A stretch of DNA of 18,231 bases. Origin: CAYGEY01 sp964349065. Lineage in GTDB: Bacteria; Patescibacteriota; Gracilibacteria; 1-14-2-50-48-13. Position 1 is the first letter of the stretch. Each line of letters begins with the position of its first letter. Below are positions 1-7,841 of the stretch, piece by piece. Made by a program: the position numbers and the translations under genes. The stretch covers positions 1 to 18,231 of the forward strand of contig CAYGEY010000019.1 of NCBI GenBank assembly GCA_964349065.1, written 5' to 3'. The notes under the pieces are model-generated. The model was given only the letters and a program-made list of their open reading frames with translations. It made no database searches and was not told where the DNA came from.

Positions 1-263
1 GATTTGATGCATCTATAAATACATAGATAGTATTCAAAGTATTATCCATTTATCATAAATTAAAAAATATTTCGATATAGATTAACCACGAATAAATTAC
101 ATTTCAAGTAATTAAATTTTATTGTGTAGTAACAATATAACAACAGCTTCATAGATGCTAATTGTGAAGCACAGATAAGTAAATTATTGAGATTTTTATT
201 AATTATTCCTTGCAAAAAAACACCGTATCAATCATTATACAAAAAGTATTAAACTAAATTAAT
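1..263. other. AT-rich non-coding leader upstream of uvrB
   Basis: No convincing coding region was found here on either strand. The stretch is very AT-rich with many stops. A small inverted repeat, GCTTCA (146-151) with TGAAGC (165-170), could form a 6-bp stem. A possible promoter is TTGCAA (210-215), a 17-nt spacer and CATTAT (233-238), which would give a leader of about 20 nt before uvrB. TAAACT at 250-255 is an alternative -10 box closer to the start codon. These are pattern matches only. Confidence 0.35.
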
Positions 264-2231
264 ATGCAAGAATTTGAATTAGTGTCAAAATATAAACCGG
301 CAGGAAGCCAACCGGAAGCAATTGAAAGCCTTTATAAAGGTTTACAAGAGGGGAAAAGATTCCAAACTCTACTTGGTATTACCGGATCAGGAAAAACATT
401 TACCATGGCGAACCTCATTCAAAAAGTACAAAAACCGACGCTTATCATCGCTCATAACAAAACTCTTGCTGCACAGCTCGCCGCAGAATTCAAAGAATAT
501 TTTCCGAATAATGCTGTACATTATTTCGTCAGTTACTACGACTACTACCAACCTGAAGCATATATAGCTAAAACTGACACCTTCATCGAAAAAGATGCGG
601 CCATCAATGAAGAAATAGAGCGATTTCGCCATGCCGCAACTGTGAGTCTCATCACAAGAAAAGACGTCATTATCGTGGCTTCTGTATCATGTATTTATGG
701 TATCGGAGACATGCGAGACTATGAACTGATGTCACTCCAGCTTGAAGCCGGAAAAAAATATAAACGTGAATATTTATTAGAGAAATTCATCGGAATGCAA
801 TACACCCGAAGCAAATCTGATTTCAAGCAAGGAATGTATCACATCTTAGGTGACATCATTGAAGTATTTCCACCAAATCAAGAAACCATTTTCCGACTTG
901 AATTTTTTGACGAAGATCTTGAAAAAATCTATGAAACAGACTCCTTCACTGGAGAAGTACATCAAGAATTAAAATCTGTTCACATATTCCCCGCATCACA
1001 CTATGCAACACCTAAAGATCGCGTTACGGAAATCCTCCCCATGATTCGCGAGGAAATGGAAGAACATGTCGGGTTTTTTAAAGAACAAGAACTTGTTGTT
1101 GAAGCACACCGCATCAGGCAACGAACAGAATATGACCTGGAGATGATGAAAGAAATGGGGTTTACCCAGGGAATTGAGAATTATTCCAGATATATTTCCG
1201 GTCGAAAAGCCGGAGAAGCATCCACTACTTTAATAGATTATTTCAACGATGATTTTCTGATGTTTATCGACGAGTCACATATTACCATTCCACAAATCGG
1301 GGCAATGTACAATGGAGATAGAGCAAGAAAGGAAGCATTAATCCGGCATGGATTTCGACTACCGTCTGCTCTTGATAACAGACCTCTCCAGTTTGAGGAA
1401 TTTGAGAAAAAAATGAAGCGTACTATCTTTGTATCTGCAACACCAAGTAAATACGAAGCCGCACATCAAGAAAATTTTGCACAACAAATCATACGTCCAA
1501 CCGGACTTCTCGACCCGGAAATCACAGTTCGCCCGACAGAAAACCAGATCGATGATCTGTTAGTAGAAATTAACAAGACTATCAAAAGCGGATTTAAGGT
1601 ATTGGTCACGACTATTACCAAACGAAGTGCAGAAGACTTGGCAGAATATCTAGATGAACATGATCTCAAGGTAAAATATCTCCATTCAGATGTGGATACA
1701 ATCGAGCGTATTGAAATTCTCCGGGATCTGAGAATGGGATTTATTGATATTATTGTTGGAATTAACCTCCTGCGAGAAGGTCTTGACCTTCCTGAGGTTG
1801 CCCTCGTTGCAATTTTAGATGCAGATAAGGAAGGCTTCCTACGAAGTGAATCTGCACTCATGCAGACTATCGGCCGTGCCGCACGAAACTCAGAAGGGCG
1901 GGTAATCATGTATGCAAATAAAATAACGCACGCGATGCAGTCCGCCATCGATGAAACTATCCGAAGAAGAAAACTGCAAATAGATTACAATACCCAGCAT
2001 GGAATAACACCTAAGACAATTATTTCCAGTATTAAGGATATTGGATTAGAAGGAAGTAGGAAGAAGAAAGAAGAGTACAAACTCCTCAAAAATAAATCTA
2101 AAAAAGATCTCAATAAAATCAAATCCAAATTAGAACTTGAACTTGATATTTTTTCTGCCAATCTGGAATTTGAAAAGGCGATTGATGTACGAGATCAGTT
2201 AATTGAAATTGAAAGATTACTCGGGAATTGA
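264..2231 (+). CDS. uvrB: Excinuclease ABC subunit B (UvrB)
   Basis: UvrB is the DNA-damage verification helicase of nucleotide excision repair. It is loaded by UvrA, opens the damaged site and recruits UvrC. At 655 aa it is close to the usual 660-680. Visible motifs are Walker A GITGSGKT (residues 38-45), the Tyr-rich beta-hairpin that clamps DNA (YDYYQPEAY, from about residue 92), the DESH Walker B box (336-339), the helicase motif SATP, and a C-terminal UVR motif ending the protein (LEFEKAIDVRDQL), which is the UvrC-interacting hairpin. All hallmark motifs are intact. The ATG at 264 fits the family N-terminus (FELVSKYKPAGSQPEAI). No SD sequence precedes it. The gene is alone on its strand here and converges on the membrane-protein gene downstream. 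uvrA and uvrC are not in the window. Confidence 0.97.
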   Translation: MQEFELVSKYKPAGSQPEAIESLYKGLQEGKRFQTLLGITGSGKTFTMANLIQKVQKPTLIIAHNKTLAAQLAAEFKEYFPNNAVHYFVSYYDYYQPEAYIAKTDTFIEKDAAINEEIERFRHAATVSLITRKDVIIVASVSCIYGIGDMRDYELMSLQLEAGKKYKREYLLEKFIGMQYTRSKSDFKQGMYHILGDIIEVFPPNQETIFRLEFFDEDLEKIYETDSFTGEVHQELKSVHIFPASHYATPKDRVTEILPMIREEMEEHVGFFKEQELVVEAHRIRQRTEYDLEMMKEMGFTQGIENYSRYISGRKAGEASTTLIDYFNDDFLMFIDESHITIPQIGAMYNGDRARKEALIRHGFRLPSALDNRPLQFEEFEKKMKRTIFVSATPSKYEAAHQENFAQQIIRPTGLLDPEITVRPTENQIDDLLVEINKTIKSGFKVLVTTITKRSAEDLAEYLDEHDLKVKYLHSDVDTIERIEILRDLRMGFIDIIVGINLLREGLDLPEVALVAILDADKEGFLRSESALMQTIGRAARNSEGRVIMYANKITHAMQSAIDETIRRRKLQIDYNTQHGITPKTIISSIKDIGLEGSRKKKEEYKLLKNKSKKDLNKIKSKLELELDIFSANLEFEKAIDVRDQLIEIERLLGN

Positions 2232-2235
2232 TGCA

Positions 2236-2324
2236 ATTCTGAAATAAAATATTACCCTAGGATCGACATCTTGCCGTAACGAACGTGAAGGCAATTGAGA
2301 TCCGGGTATATTTTATTTCAGAAT
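2236..2324. terminator. Long near-palindromic hairpin between convergent genes, probable bidirectional terminator
   Basis: The left arm (2236-2257) and right arm (2304-2324) are reverse complements apart from one extra base. Further in, GGATC (2260-2264) pairs with GATCC (2299-2303) and TTGCC (2271-2275) pairs with GGCAA (2290-2294), leaving a 14-nt terminal loop in which CGT and ACG could pair again. The outer arms are A/T-rich, so either transcript of the convergent gene pair gets a stem followed by U-rich sequence. That fits a shared terminator. The multi-tiered structure is larger than a minimal intrinsic terminator, so a structured 3' element is also possible. Confidence 0.7.
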
Positions 2325-2330
2325 ATTCAC

Positions 2331-3467
2331 TTATTTCCTCGGAAACAACCCAATATATTTCTTCTCACTCACGAGAAGAAACCCTACTCCATACACCGTT
2401 GAAAGAAAAACAAATATCATGCCAAATTTTGGAAGTGCCATAAGAATAGCCAATATGACAGAACCAATAATCAAGGCCTTCACTGATTCTGCATTATCCT
2501 TTAATGTTCCTTTCACTAATCTATTACCCAGTACAAGTGCTGAAATACTCGTTCCGGAGAAAATTACAAAAAAGTAAAATGTCATAAGTACAAGACTTAC
2601 AAAAAAGCCAACTCCCATTATGAGTAAAAGAAAGGTAACAAGAGGTACAAATACGACAAAAGCAAAACCTGAGAAAAATGTTGCAATAAGTTTATTTTTA
2701 ACATAATCAAGTTTCAAAACCAAGGACTCTCTAATGAAAAGTATATAAAGTAACCCTAAAATAAATGACGTAAGAGTAAGTAGAGCAACAACTCCAAGAT
2801 AATCTATAATACTAAATGATGTATCTGCCCGGACAAACTTTCTTGTTTCCACAGTTCCTTTTATTTTACCTGCATCATAATTTTTCATCAAACCCGTCTC
2901 AAGAGCAATATCTCCATTCCATGAAAAATCAGGAGTAAATTCAAGATTTTCTGCCCTAAGTACTGACCCGGACTCTGTTACTGAAATTTCATTACCAACA
3001 ATCATTGCATCCGAAGTGAGATCAACCCTCTTTGCCTGTATCCTACCAAAAAGATGCATATTACCTGAGGATATCAACAAATTACCTGATCCTGTACTTG
3101 CTTGATCCATACCAAAATCCTGTGATATAGCTAAGATTTCGCCACCAATATGAGCATTTGATAAATTCAAATTCCTTACAACTGTTCTCAGATCACCATC
3201 AATTTGACCCGAAACTCGTGCAGTAACAGCAGCAATAAATAAGTCACCCTTCACATGAGAATCAATAACGACACTGGTTCCCATGACAAAAACATCCTCA
3301 GTAAATGGGGCTGTAATAGTAATATTTTGACCGGCAGCATACAGATTAGAGAGTTGGGTTTCAGTAATTGTTGACATATCAAAACCTGAAACGGCCAATA
3401 CAGTAGTAAATGAAAGAACAAATGTGGCGAAACTTATCAAAATATATGACAATAATTTTTGAACCAT
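2331..3467 (-). CDS. Multi-pass membrane protein with secreted bactofilin-like beta-repeat domain
   Basis: I do not recognise a named family with certainty. The 378-aa product begins with a signal peptide or signal anchor (residues 1-26, ending TTVLAVS). Residues 45-180 form short repeating beta strands of the type ITITAPFTEDVFVMG, SHVKGDLFIA, GQIDGDLRTV and AHIGGEILAI. These resemble polymer-forming (bactofilin-type) beta-helix turns. About five hydrophobic helices follow (roughly 220-245, 262-283, 285-307, 332-350, 352-367) and a short basic tail (FPRK). The predicted layout is therefore an exported beta-helical domain tethered to a membrane bundle. The ATG at 3467 has no SD. A -10-like TATTTT lies only 6 nt upstream, so the mRNA may be leaderless. 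The function is unknown; an envelope role is inferred from the topology alone. Confidence 0.75.
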   Translation of the reverse strand: MVQKLLSYILISFATFVLSFTTVLAVSGFDMSTITETQLSNLYAAGQNITITAPFTEDVFVMGTSVVIDSHVKGDLFIAAVTARVSGQIDGDLRTVVRNLNLSNAHIGGEILAISQDFGMDQASTGSGNLLISSGNMHLFGRIQAKRVDLTSDAMIVGNEISVTESGSVLRAENLEFTPDFSWNGDIALETGLMKNYDAGKIKGTVETRKFVRADTSFSIIDYLGVVALLTLTSFILGLLYILFIRESLVLKLDYVKNKLIATFFSGFAFVVFVPLVTFLLLIMGVGFFVSLVLMTFYFFVIFSGTSISALVLGNRLVKGTLKDNAESVKALIIGSVILAILMALPKFGMIFVFLSTVYGVGFLLVSEKKYIGLFPRK

Positions 3468-3473
3468 GGAAGC

Positions 3474-3501
3474 AAAATAAATAATTAAAACAAATGTTCA
3501 C
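3474..3501 (-). promoter_or_regulatory. Putative promoter of the bactofilin-like membrane gene
   Basis: On the minus strand, GTGAAC is followed by a 16-nt spacer and TATTTT, with the ATG 6 nt after the -10. This would place the transcription start at or next to the start codon. The -35 match is weak (three of six). A 7-bp inverted repeat (GATAATA 3509-3515, TATTATC 3524-3530) lies just upstream in the same divergent gap and could be an operator. Confidence 0.3.
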
Positions 3502-3558
3502 TTGCGGTGATAATATTTTCACCTATTATCAGGACGTAGCCATTAACTACTTAAATAT

Positions 3559-3996
3559 ATGATTATCTCAAAGCCAGAACTTAAATCAGTCTTGTTTGCA
3601 AAAATCTTTCAAAAAATGCTTGGACTCTCTTGTCCCATTATATCCACAGAAATCACGCCGTCAAAGTATGATGGATATATTGTACACATGGAGAATTTTG
3701 AGAGAGAATCTCTTTTGAGAGAATACGAAAGAAGATACGGAGATCTTGCTATTTTTCATTCTCATATGAATATATTTAGCTATGTTGAGGAGCTCGTAGA
3801 AGAAAGAGAATGCACTGATATGGAGGACCTTCTTCAAATAGCAGAATCACTCATTTCATATCCTTCAAAGGAAATTGTACATGCAATTTTGAGAAAATCA
3901 GAAAAAGCAAAAGATAACACTATACAATCTACAGATGAATATGTACAATCTGGAAGAACATTTGTATCAATGCCGGGCATCATAGCACTGGCATAA
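3559..3996 (+). CDS. Hypothetical protein, first gene of queG-side operon
   Basis: I do not recognise this 145-aa protein. It shows no signal peptide, membrane span or cofactor motif. The middle is acidic and helical (SYVEELVEERECTDMEDLLQ), the N-terminal third is mildly hydrophobic, and there are two Cys residues in the first 90. It ends 10 nt before queG on the same strand, so the two are probably co-transcribed. No SD precedes the ATG. The coding case rests on a clean ORF filling the gap and codon use like its neighbours. A link to queuosine or tRNA modification would be guilt by association only. Confidence 0.65.
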   Translation: MIISKPELKSVLFAKIFQKMLGLSCPIISTEITPSKYDGYIVHMENFERESLLREYERRYGDLAIFHSHMNIFSYVEELVEERECTDMEDLLQIAESLISYPSKEIVHAILRKSEKAKDNTIQSTDEYVQSGRTFVSMPGIIALA

Positions 3997-4006
3997 AATA
4001 TCGCCT

Positions 4007-4909
4007 ATGCAACAAACTTCAGATACAATAAAACAACTTTGCAAAGAAATCGGATTTGATCTCTGCGGAATAACAAAAGCCGAGATCGTTCCGGAATCCA
4101 TTGCACACCTCAAAAACTGGCTTTCTTCCGGATATCAAGCTGATATGAAGTGGATGGAGAATCCCAAAAGACTCTCACCACAAGAAGTATTACCAGAGGC
4201 AAAATCAATTATAATGCTTGCTCTCAATTACTATTCTTCAAAAATCCCTGAAGTGCATTCAGAGAAAATAGCCAGATATGCAAGGGGAAGGGATTATCAC
4301 AAAGTCATCGAGAAGATGTTAAAAGCTATAGTAAATAATTTACAAGAAATATATCCTGGTGAAAAATTTTTGTACTATGTCGACTATGGTCCATTTTCAG
4401 AGAGAACATACGCCGAAAAGGCCGGGATAGGATTTATCGGAAAAAACGGAAATATCATTACGAACGAATTTGGTAGTTATGTTTTACTCTCAGAAATAAT
4501 AACAACAGTACCACTTGAGTATGATACACCAGCAACGAGAAAATGTGGTACCTGTACCAAATGTCTTGATGGCTGTCCAACCAAAGCTATAATTGATGAA
4601 CGAATGGTAGACAGTAACCTCTGTATTAGTTACCAAACGATTGAGAATAAAACAGAAAATATTCCACAAAACATAAAAGAAAATCTAAGTGGCTGGGCAT
4701 TTGGCTGCGATATTTGCCAAGAAGTCTGTCCATTTAACAACAGTATCCGTAACAAGGATACAGATCATGAAGATCTTCATCCTAGATATACCTCATTCCA
4801 AAAAGAACATTCAGCACTTGAAAACGATGATGCTTTCTTGCAAAAATTTGCAGGGACTCCCATCATGAGAGCAAAAAGAAAAGGAATCGTACGAAATATT
4901 TCACCTTGA
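4007..4909 (+). CDS. queG: Epoxyqueuosine reductase QueG (short form)
   Basis: QueG reduces epoxyqueuosine to queuosine at the tRNA wobble position, using cobalamin and two [4Fe-4S] clusters in the cytoplasm. The family segment VDYGPFSERTYAEKAGIGFIG (split across residues 125-144) contains the likely catalytic Asp126. Cluster ligands are C180, C183, C186 and C190 (CGTCTKCLDGCP), then C206 and C234, C237 and C241 (CDICQEVCPFN). The full 8-Cys ferredoxin-like set is intact. The protein is 300 aa and stops just after the conserved RxKRxGxxRN segment. It lacks the C-terminal HEAT-repeat extension of longer homologues such as the E. coli and Bacillus forms. No other queuosine genes are visible, so precursor supply must come from elsewhere in the genome or from outside the cell. 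It follows the upstream gene by 10 nt. Confidence 0.92.
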   Translation: MQQTSDTIKQLCKEIGFDLCGITKAEIVPESIAHLKNWLSSGYQADMKWMENPKRLSPQEVLPEAKSIIMLALNYYSSKIPEVHSEKIARYARGRDYHKVIEKMLKAIVNNLQEIYPGEKFLYYVDYGPFSERTYAEKAGIGFIGKNGNIITNEFGSYVLLSEIITTVPLEYDTPATRKCGTCTKCLDGCPTKAIIDERMVDSNLCISYQTIENKTENIPQNIKENLSGWAFGCDICQEVCPFNNSIRNKDTDHEDLHPRYTSFQKEHSALENDDAFLQKFAGTPIMRAKRKGIVRNISP

Positions 4910-4959
4910 TCTAAAATAATTAGCATCCATAATAACTTTGAACTACCATTATCGTTATT

Positions 4960-6072
4960 ATGAATCTCTTTAGGAAACGGCAATACCATCTCAACAAAAC
5001 TCTATATCATGCATACGTTCCAAGTATGGATTCTTTTGTGAAAGGTATCATATGGGACCACTCACTAACAAACCTCGTTTCAGAAACTGAAAGTGCACTC
5101 ACGAAACTTTTTCAGTATTCGGAGTTGGCAAAAGATATGAATTCTTTCCAGGACTTTTTCCTAAGTATCGAGGTAGCGAATTCACTTTCACTTGATGGAT
5201 TAAGACTTACAGTCGAAGACGCATACTTGGCTAATTTAGGGAGTATTGATATGAATGACGAAACAAAGATTTTTTGGAATATATACCATAATCTCAAAAA
5301 AGATCTGAAAGAAATTCCAAAACTAGAGCATTTTAATGGGGAACACATGAAACAATTTGCCCGCCATGCAACAGGTGACACAACTTTGAATGCATACCGA
5401 TCGAAACAAATTTGGATCAATGGAAAAAGTATAGATGATGCCGAATTTATTCCTGCAAATCCAAAAGATATTGAACTCGCCATGGAACAATTCTTTTCAT
5501 TTATTTCAACCATAGGGAAATATCCTAAAAGCATCACTATAAGTATAGCTTTCGCTTTCTTTTTTTTAGTACTTCCATTCCAAGCACAAAACGCTCGAAT
5601 AAGTAGATATTTACTCCAATTACTCATAAAATATCAATGGAAATCTGAACATTTTATATTTCCATTTTCCCTCTTTCTAGCAAGAGACACAAAGGAATGC
5701 AATAGGCAAATAATGAATATCGCTCTCAAGGATGATATTTCTTCATTCCTCATATATTTTCTCAACCTAATAAAAAGTTCTGCAGTACTTTCACTAGAAA
5801 AAGCAAAAGAATTACAACTCTTTCAAAATGTACTTCCAAACAAGGTGAAGTCTACAAAACGGGGACAGATTGCTTCTGATAAACTTTTACACCTTCTACC
5901 ATCAGAGCCGTACATAAGTGTAAAAAGAGTTGAGGAGATTACAGGACTTGCAAAACCGAATGCAAATATATTAGTATCAAAATTTTCAAAAACTGGCATT
6001 ATTAAATTGGTAGGAAATTCCAAGAGAAATAGAATTTTTTATGCAAAGGGATATTACGATATTATGACATAA
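4960..6072 (+). CDS. Degenerate Fic-domain protein with C-terminal winged helix (pseudo-Fic)
   Basis: Fic proteins usually transfer AMP or another nucleotide-derived group to target hydroxyls using HPFx(D/E)GNGRxxR. This 370-aa protein has the Fic architecture in order. The N-terminal inhibitory-helix region is EVANSLSLDGLRLT (71-84), corresponding to the family SSxIEG with Glu replaced by Asp. The pre-Fic segment is AYRSKQIWINGKS...AEFIPANP (145-168). The core helix is LPFQAQNARISR (205-216), and a winged-helix-like tail spans about 315-370 (PYISVKRVEEITGL). Aligned residue by residue, the catalytic His is Leu205 (codon CTT at 5572-5574, one base from CAT). The acidic residue is Ala and both Gly positions are changed, while the Pro, Phe, Asn and both Arg persist. 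Catalysis as a normal AMP-transferase is therefore unlikely. The reading frame is otherwise open and full length, which favours a retained non-enzymatic role, perhaps binding DNA or a nucleotide, over recent decay. Confidence 0.82.
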   Translation: MNLFRKRQYHLNKTLYHAYVPSMDSFVKGIIWDHSLTNLVSETESALTKLFQYSELAKDMNSFQDFFLSIEVANSLSLDGLRLTVEDAYLANLGSIDMNDETKIFWNIYHNLKKDLKEIPKLEHFNGEHMKQFARHATGDTTLNAYRSKQIWINGKSIDDAEFIPANPKDIELAMEQFFSFISTIGKYPKSITISIAFAFFFLVLPFQAQNARISRYLLQLLIKYQWKSEHFIFPFSLFLARDTKECNRQIMNIALKDDISSFLIYFLNLIKSSAVLSLEKAKELQLFQNVLPNKVKSTKRGQIASDKLLHLLPSEPYISVKRVEEITGLAKPNANILVSKFSKTGIIKLVGNSKRNRIFYAKGYYDIMT

Positions 6073-6097
6073 CATTACATTATTCACCATAGACACC

Positions 6098-6178
6098 ATG
6101 TATACAACTCGCCTCATAGTTGCCTTGATTGTTGCACTAGCAATTTCAGGAATAGCGTTCTACGCATTTCATCACTAG
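6098..6178 (+). CDS. 26-aa single-span membrane microprotein
   Basis: A short ORF lies between the pseudo-Fic gene and pepA. The product starts MYTTR, continues with a continuous hydrophobic stretch of about 19 residues rich in Ile, Val, Ala and Leu, and ends YAFHH. One positive charge before the span and none after predicts an N-in orientation. Such a clean transmembrane segment from start to stop is unlikely, though not impossible, by chance in AT-rich DNA. It begins 25 nt after the upstream stop with no SD, as is usual for the genes here. No family is recognised. It could be a small membrane regulator, a type I toxin-like peptide, or spurious. Confidence 0.45.
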   Translation: MYTTRLIVALIVALAISGIAFYAFHH

Positions 6179-6194
6179 TGTCAAAACGTCCGAC

Positions 6195-6222
6195 TTGAAT
6201 TGATATACCAAATATGTACACT
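6195..6222 (+). promoter_or_regulatory. Putative sigma-70-type promoter for pepA
   Basis: TTGAAT (6195-6200), a 16-nt spacer and TACACT (6217-6222) lie 33 nt upstream of the pepA start codon and downstream of the small membrane ORF. The match is four of six at each box. This is sequence inspection only. Confidence 0.35.
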
Positions 6223-6255
6223 TGAGCCATAATTCACTTCCTCAAAATACATATC

Positions 6256-7722
6256 ATGGAAATTTCTATTGAATTAAAAAAGCTATCGATTGGATATGCC
6301 GATAACAGTATTATTATTGTCCCGTATTTTGAAGAAACATTAAAACGTAAAGATCCAAGTCTATGGAGGGGACTTGAAGCAGTACTAAAACATGAAAATG
6401 GCGACGGTAAAAAAGGAAAACAAACAAAAATTACACACAACAATAGTTTGTATACGTTTGTCGGTCTTGGAAGTGAAAAGGATTTTAGTATCTCTAAATT
6501 ACAAAACGAATTTGCACAAGCAATAAGAGAACAGCGAACGGAAGACCGATTATTGACCATAGATACTTCTGCACTTTTGTCCGTTGCCTCAGTTGACAGC
6601 ATGCTTTATGAAACCACACTTATTTGCCACCTTGCTCATTTTGAATTTACAAAATATCTGTCAAATGCAAAGGAGCCTAAGAAGAAAAAAATTATCATTC
6701 TCCTAAAAAATCCTTCCAAAGAAGATACTCAAATTATGTATAATGCTGAAAGATTAGCAGAAGGTATTATATATACCAGATCAATAATAAATGAACCTGC
6801 AAACATAGCCACACCTTCATTTATGGTAAACGAAATCAAAAAGGCTGCGAAAACACTTAAATGGAAAGTAGACATTTTCGATGCAAAAAAGTTGTCGAAA
6901 ATGGGTTTAAACCTTATTGTTGCAGTCGGACAAGGAAGTAGTGAGCCTAGTTATTTTACGCATATTTCATACAGAGGAGCACCAAAAAAGAAAGAAGTCT
7001 ATGCACTTGTTGGAAAAGGTGTGTGTTTCGATACGGGTGGCGTACAAACAAAAGATGGGTTTAACATGAATAGCATGAAGCATGACAAGGGTGGTGCCGT
7101 GACCGTACTTGGTGTTCTTCGAACACTCTCGAAGCTTCGAGCAAAAGTAAATGTTGATCTCTATATACCTTTTGTAAAAAACTCAGTCGACGGTGCCGCA
7201 TATCAGCCTGATGATATTTTTACTGCATACAACAAAAAAACTGTTGAGATACGACACACAGATGCAGAGGGACGGCTTATATTAGCCGACGCACTGGCCT
7301 ATGCTTGCGAAAAAAATCCTACGGAAATTCATGATTTTGCTACACTGACCGGAGCCGCTACAATAGCACTTGGTTCAGAATTCGGAGCTATTTTAGGAAC
7401 AAATCAAAAGGCAATGGAACAACTTGTAACACTCGGGAAAAATATAAATGACCAAGTTTGGCAATTACCTATGCACGATACATACAGAGAATATCTCAAA
7501 AGCGGAGTTGCAGACATTGCAAATGTACCATTTATGCCAAGACAACCTGGTACCATTACCGGAGCAATGTTTTTGAAGGAATTTGTAAAAGAAGAAATTC
7601 CTTGGATCCATTTTGATATAGCTGCGGTCATCGAAAAAGACAAAGCATATGGTATTTATTCTACATATGCAACAGGTAGGATTGTACGATTAATGACTGA
7701 ATATTTATTATCAAAACAATAA
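6256..7722 (+). CDS. pepA: Leucyl aminopeptidase, peptidase family M17
   Basis: This is a cytosolic hexameric two-metal aminopeptidase that removes N-terminal residues, typically Leu, during peptide turnover. At 488 aa it matches the family length, with a divergent N-terminal domain (about 1-150) and a conserved catalytic domain. The metal and catalytic residues of E. coli PepA map here with a constant offset of 16: K254, D259 (VGKGVCFDTGG), K266, D277 (MKHDKGG), D336, E338 and R340 (TDAEGRLILADALAYA). The enzyme is therefore expected to be active. One deviation is His335 where the family signature usually has Asn before TDAEGR (RHTDAEGR instead of NTDAEGR). It appears to be monocistronic, with its own promoter-like boxes and no SD. 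E. coli PepA also serves as a DNA-binding cofactor in Xer recombination; nothing here tests that. Confidence 0.95.
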   Translation: MEISIELKKLSIGYADNSIIIVPYFEETLKRKDPSLWRGLEAVLKHENGDGKKGKQTKITHNNSLYTFVGLGSEKDFSISKLQNEFAQAIREQRTEDRLLTIDTSALLSVASVDSMLYETTLICHLAHFEFTKYLSNAKEPKKKKIIILLKNPSKEDTQIMYNAERLAEGIIYTRSIINEPANIATPSFMVNEIKKAAKTLKWKVDIFDAKKLSKMGLNLIVAVGQGSSEPSYFTHISYRGAPKKKEVYALVGKGVCFDTGGVQTKDGFNMNSMKHDKGGAVTVLGVLRTLSKLRAKVNVDLYIPFVKNSVDGAAYQPDDIFTAYNKKTVEIRHTDAEGRLILADALAYACEKNPTEIHDFATLTGAATIALGSEFGAILGTNQKAMEQLVTLGKNINDQVWQLPMHDTYREYLKSGVADIANVPFMPRQPGTITGAMFLKEFVKEEIPWIHFDIAAVIEKDKAYGIYSTYATGRIVRLMTEYLLSKQ

Positions 7723-7829
7723 GATAAATATACAGTCAATGATCTACGCAACATTTCTTAAACCATGCGAGGTTAGCTTTGAAAGTACTCTTTTTTTCCC
7801 TGTAATTATTTTTATACTACAAGTACATA

Positions 7830-7835
7830 TATAAT
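7830..7835 (+). promoter_or_regulatory. Perfect -10 box 6 nt before dnaB start (possible leaderless transcript)
   Basis: A consensus TATAAT occupies 7830-7835 and the dnaB ATG begins at 7842, so initiation about 7 nt after the -10 box would start the mRNA at the start codon. No good -35 is seen 16-18 nt upstream. An alternative -10, TATACT at 7813-7818, would give a leader of about 17 nt. There is no SD in either case. Confidence 0.4.
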
Positions 7836-7841
7836 CACACC

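Noticed and set aside
1466..1948. 160-codon open frame on the minus strand inside uvrB
   Set aside because: It lies wholly within the conserved helicase region of uvrB. Its translation is low-complexity Arg/Ser/Ile-rich, as expected for an antisense shadow.
7723..7841. Terminator after pepA
   Set aside because: Only a 4-bp AACC/GGTT stem and a distant T run are present, too weak to call.
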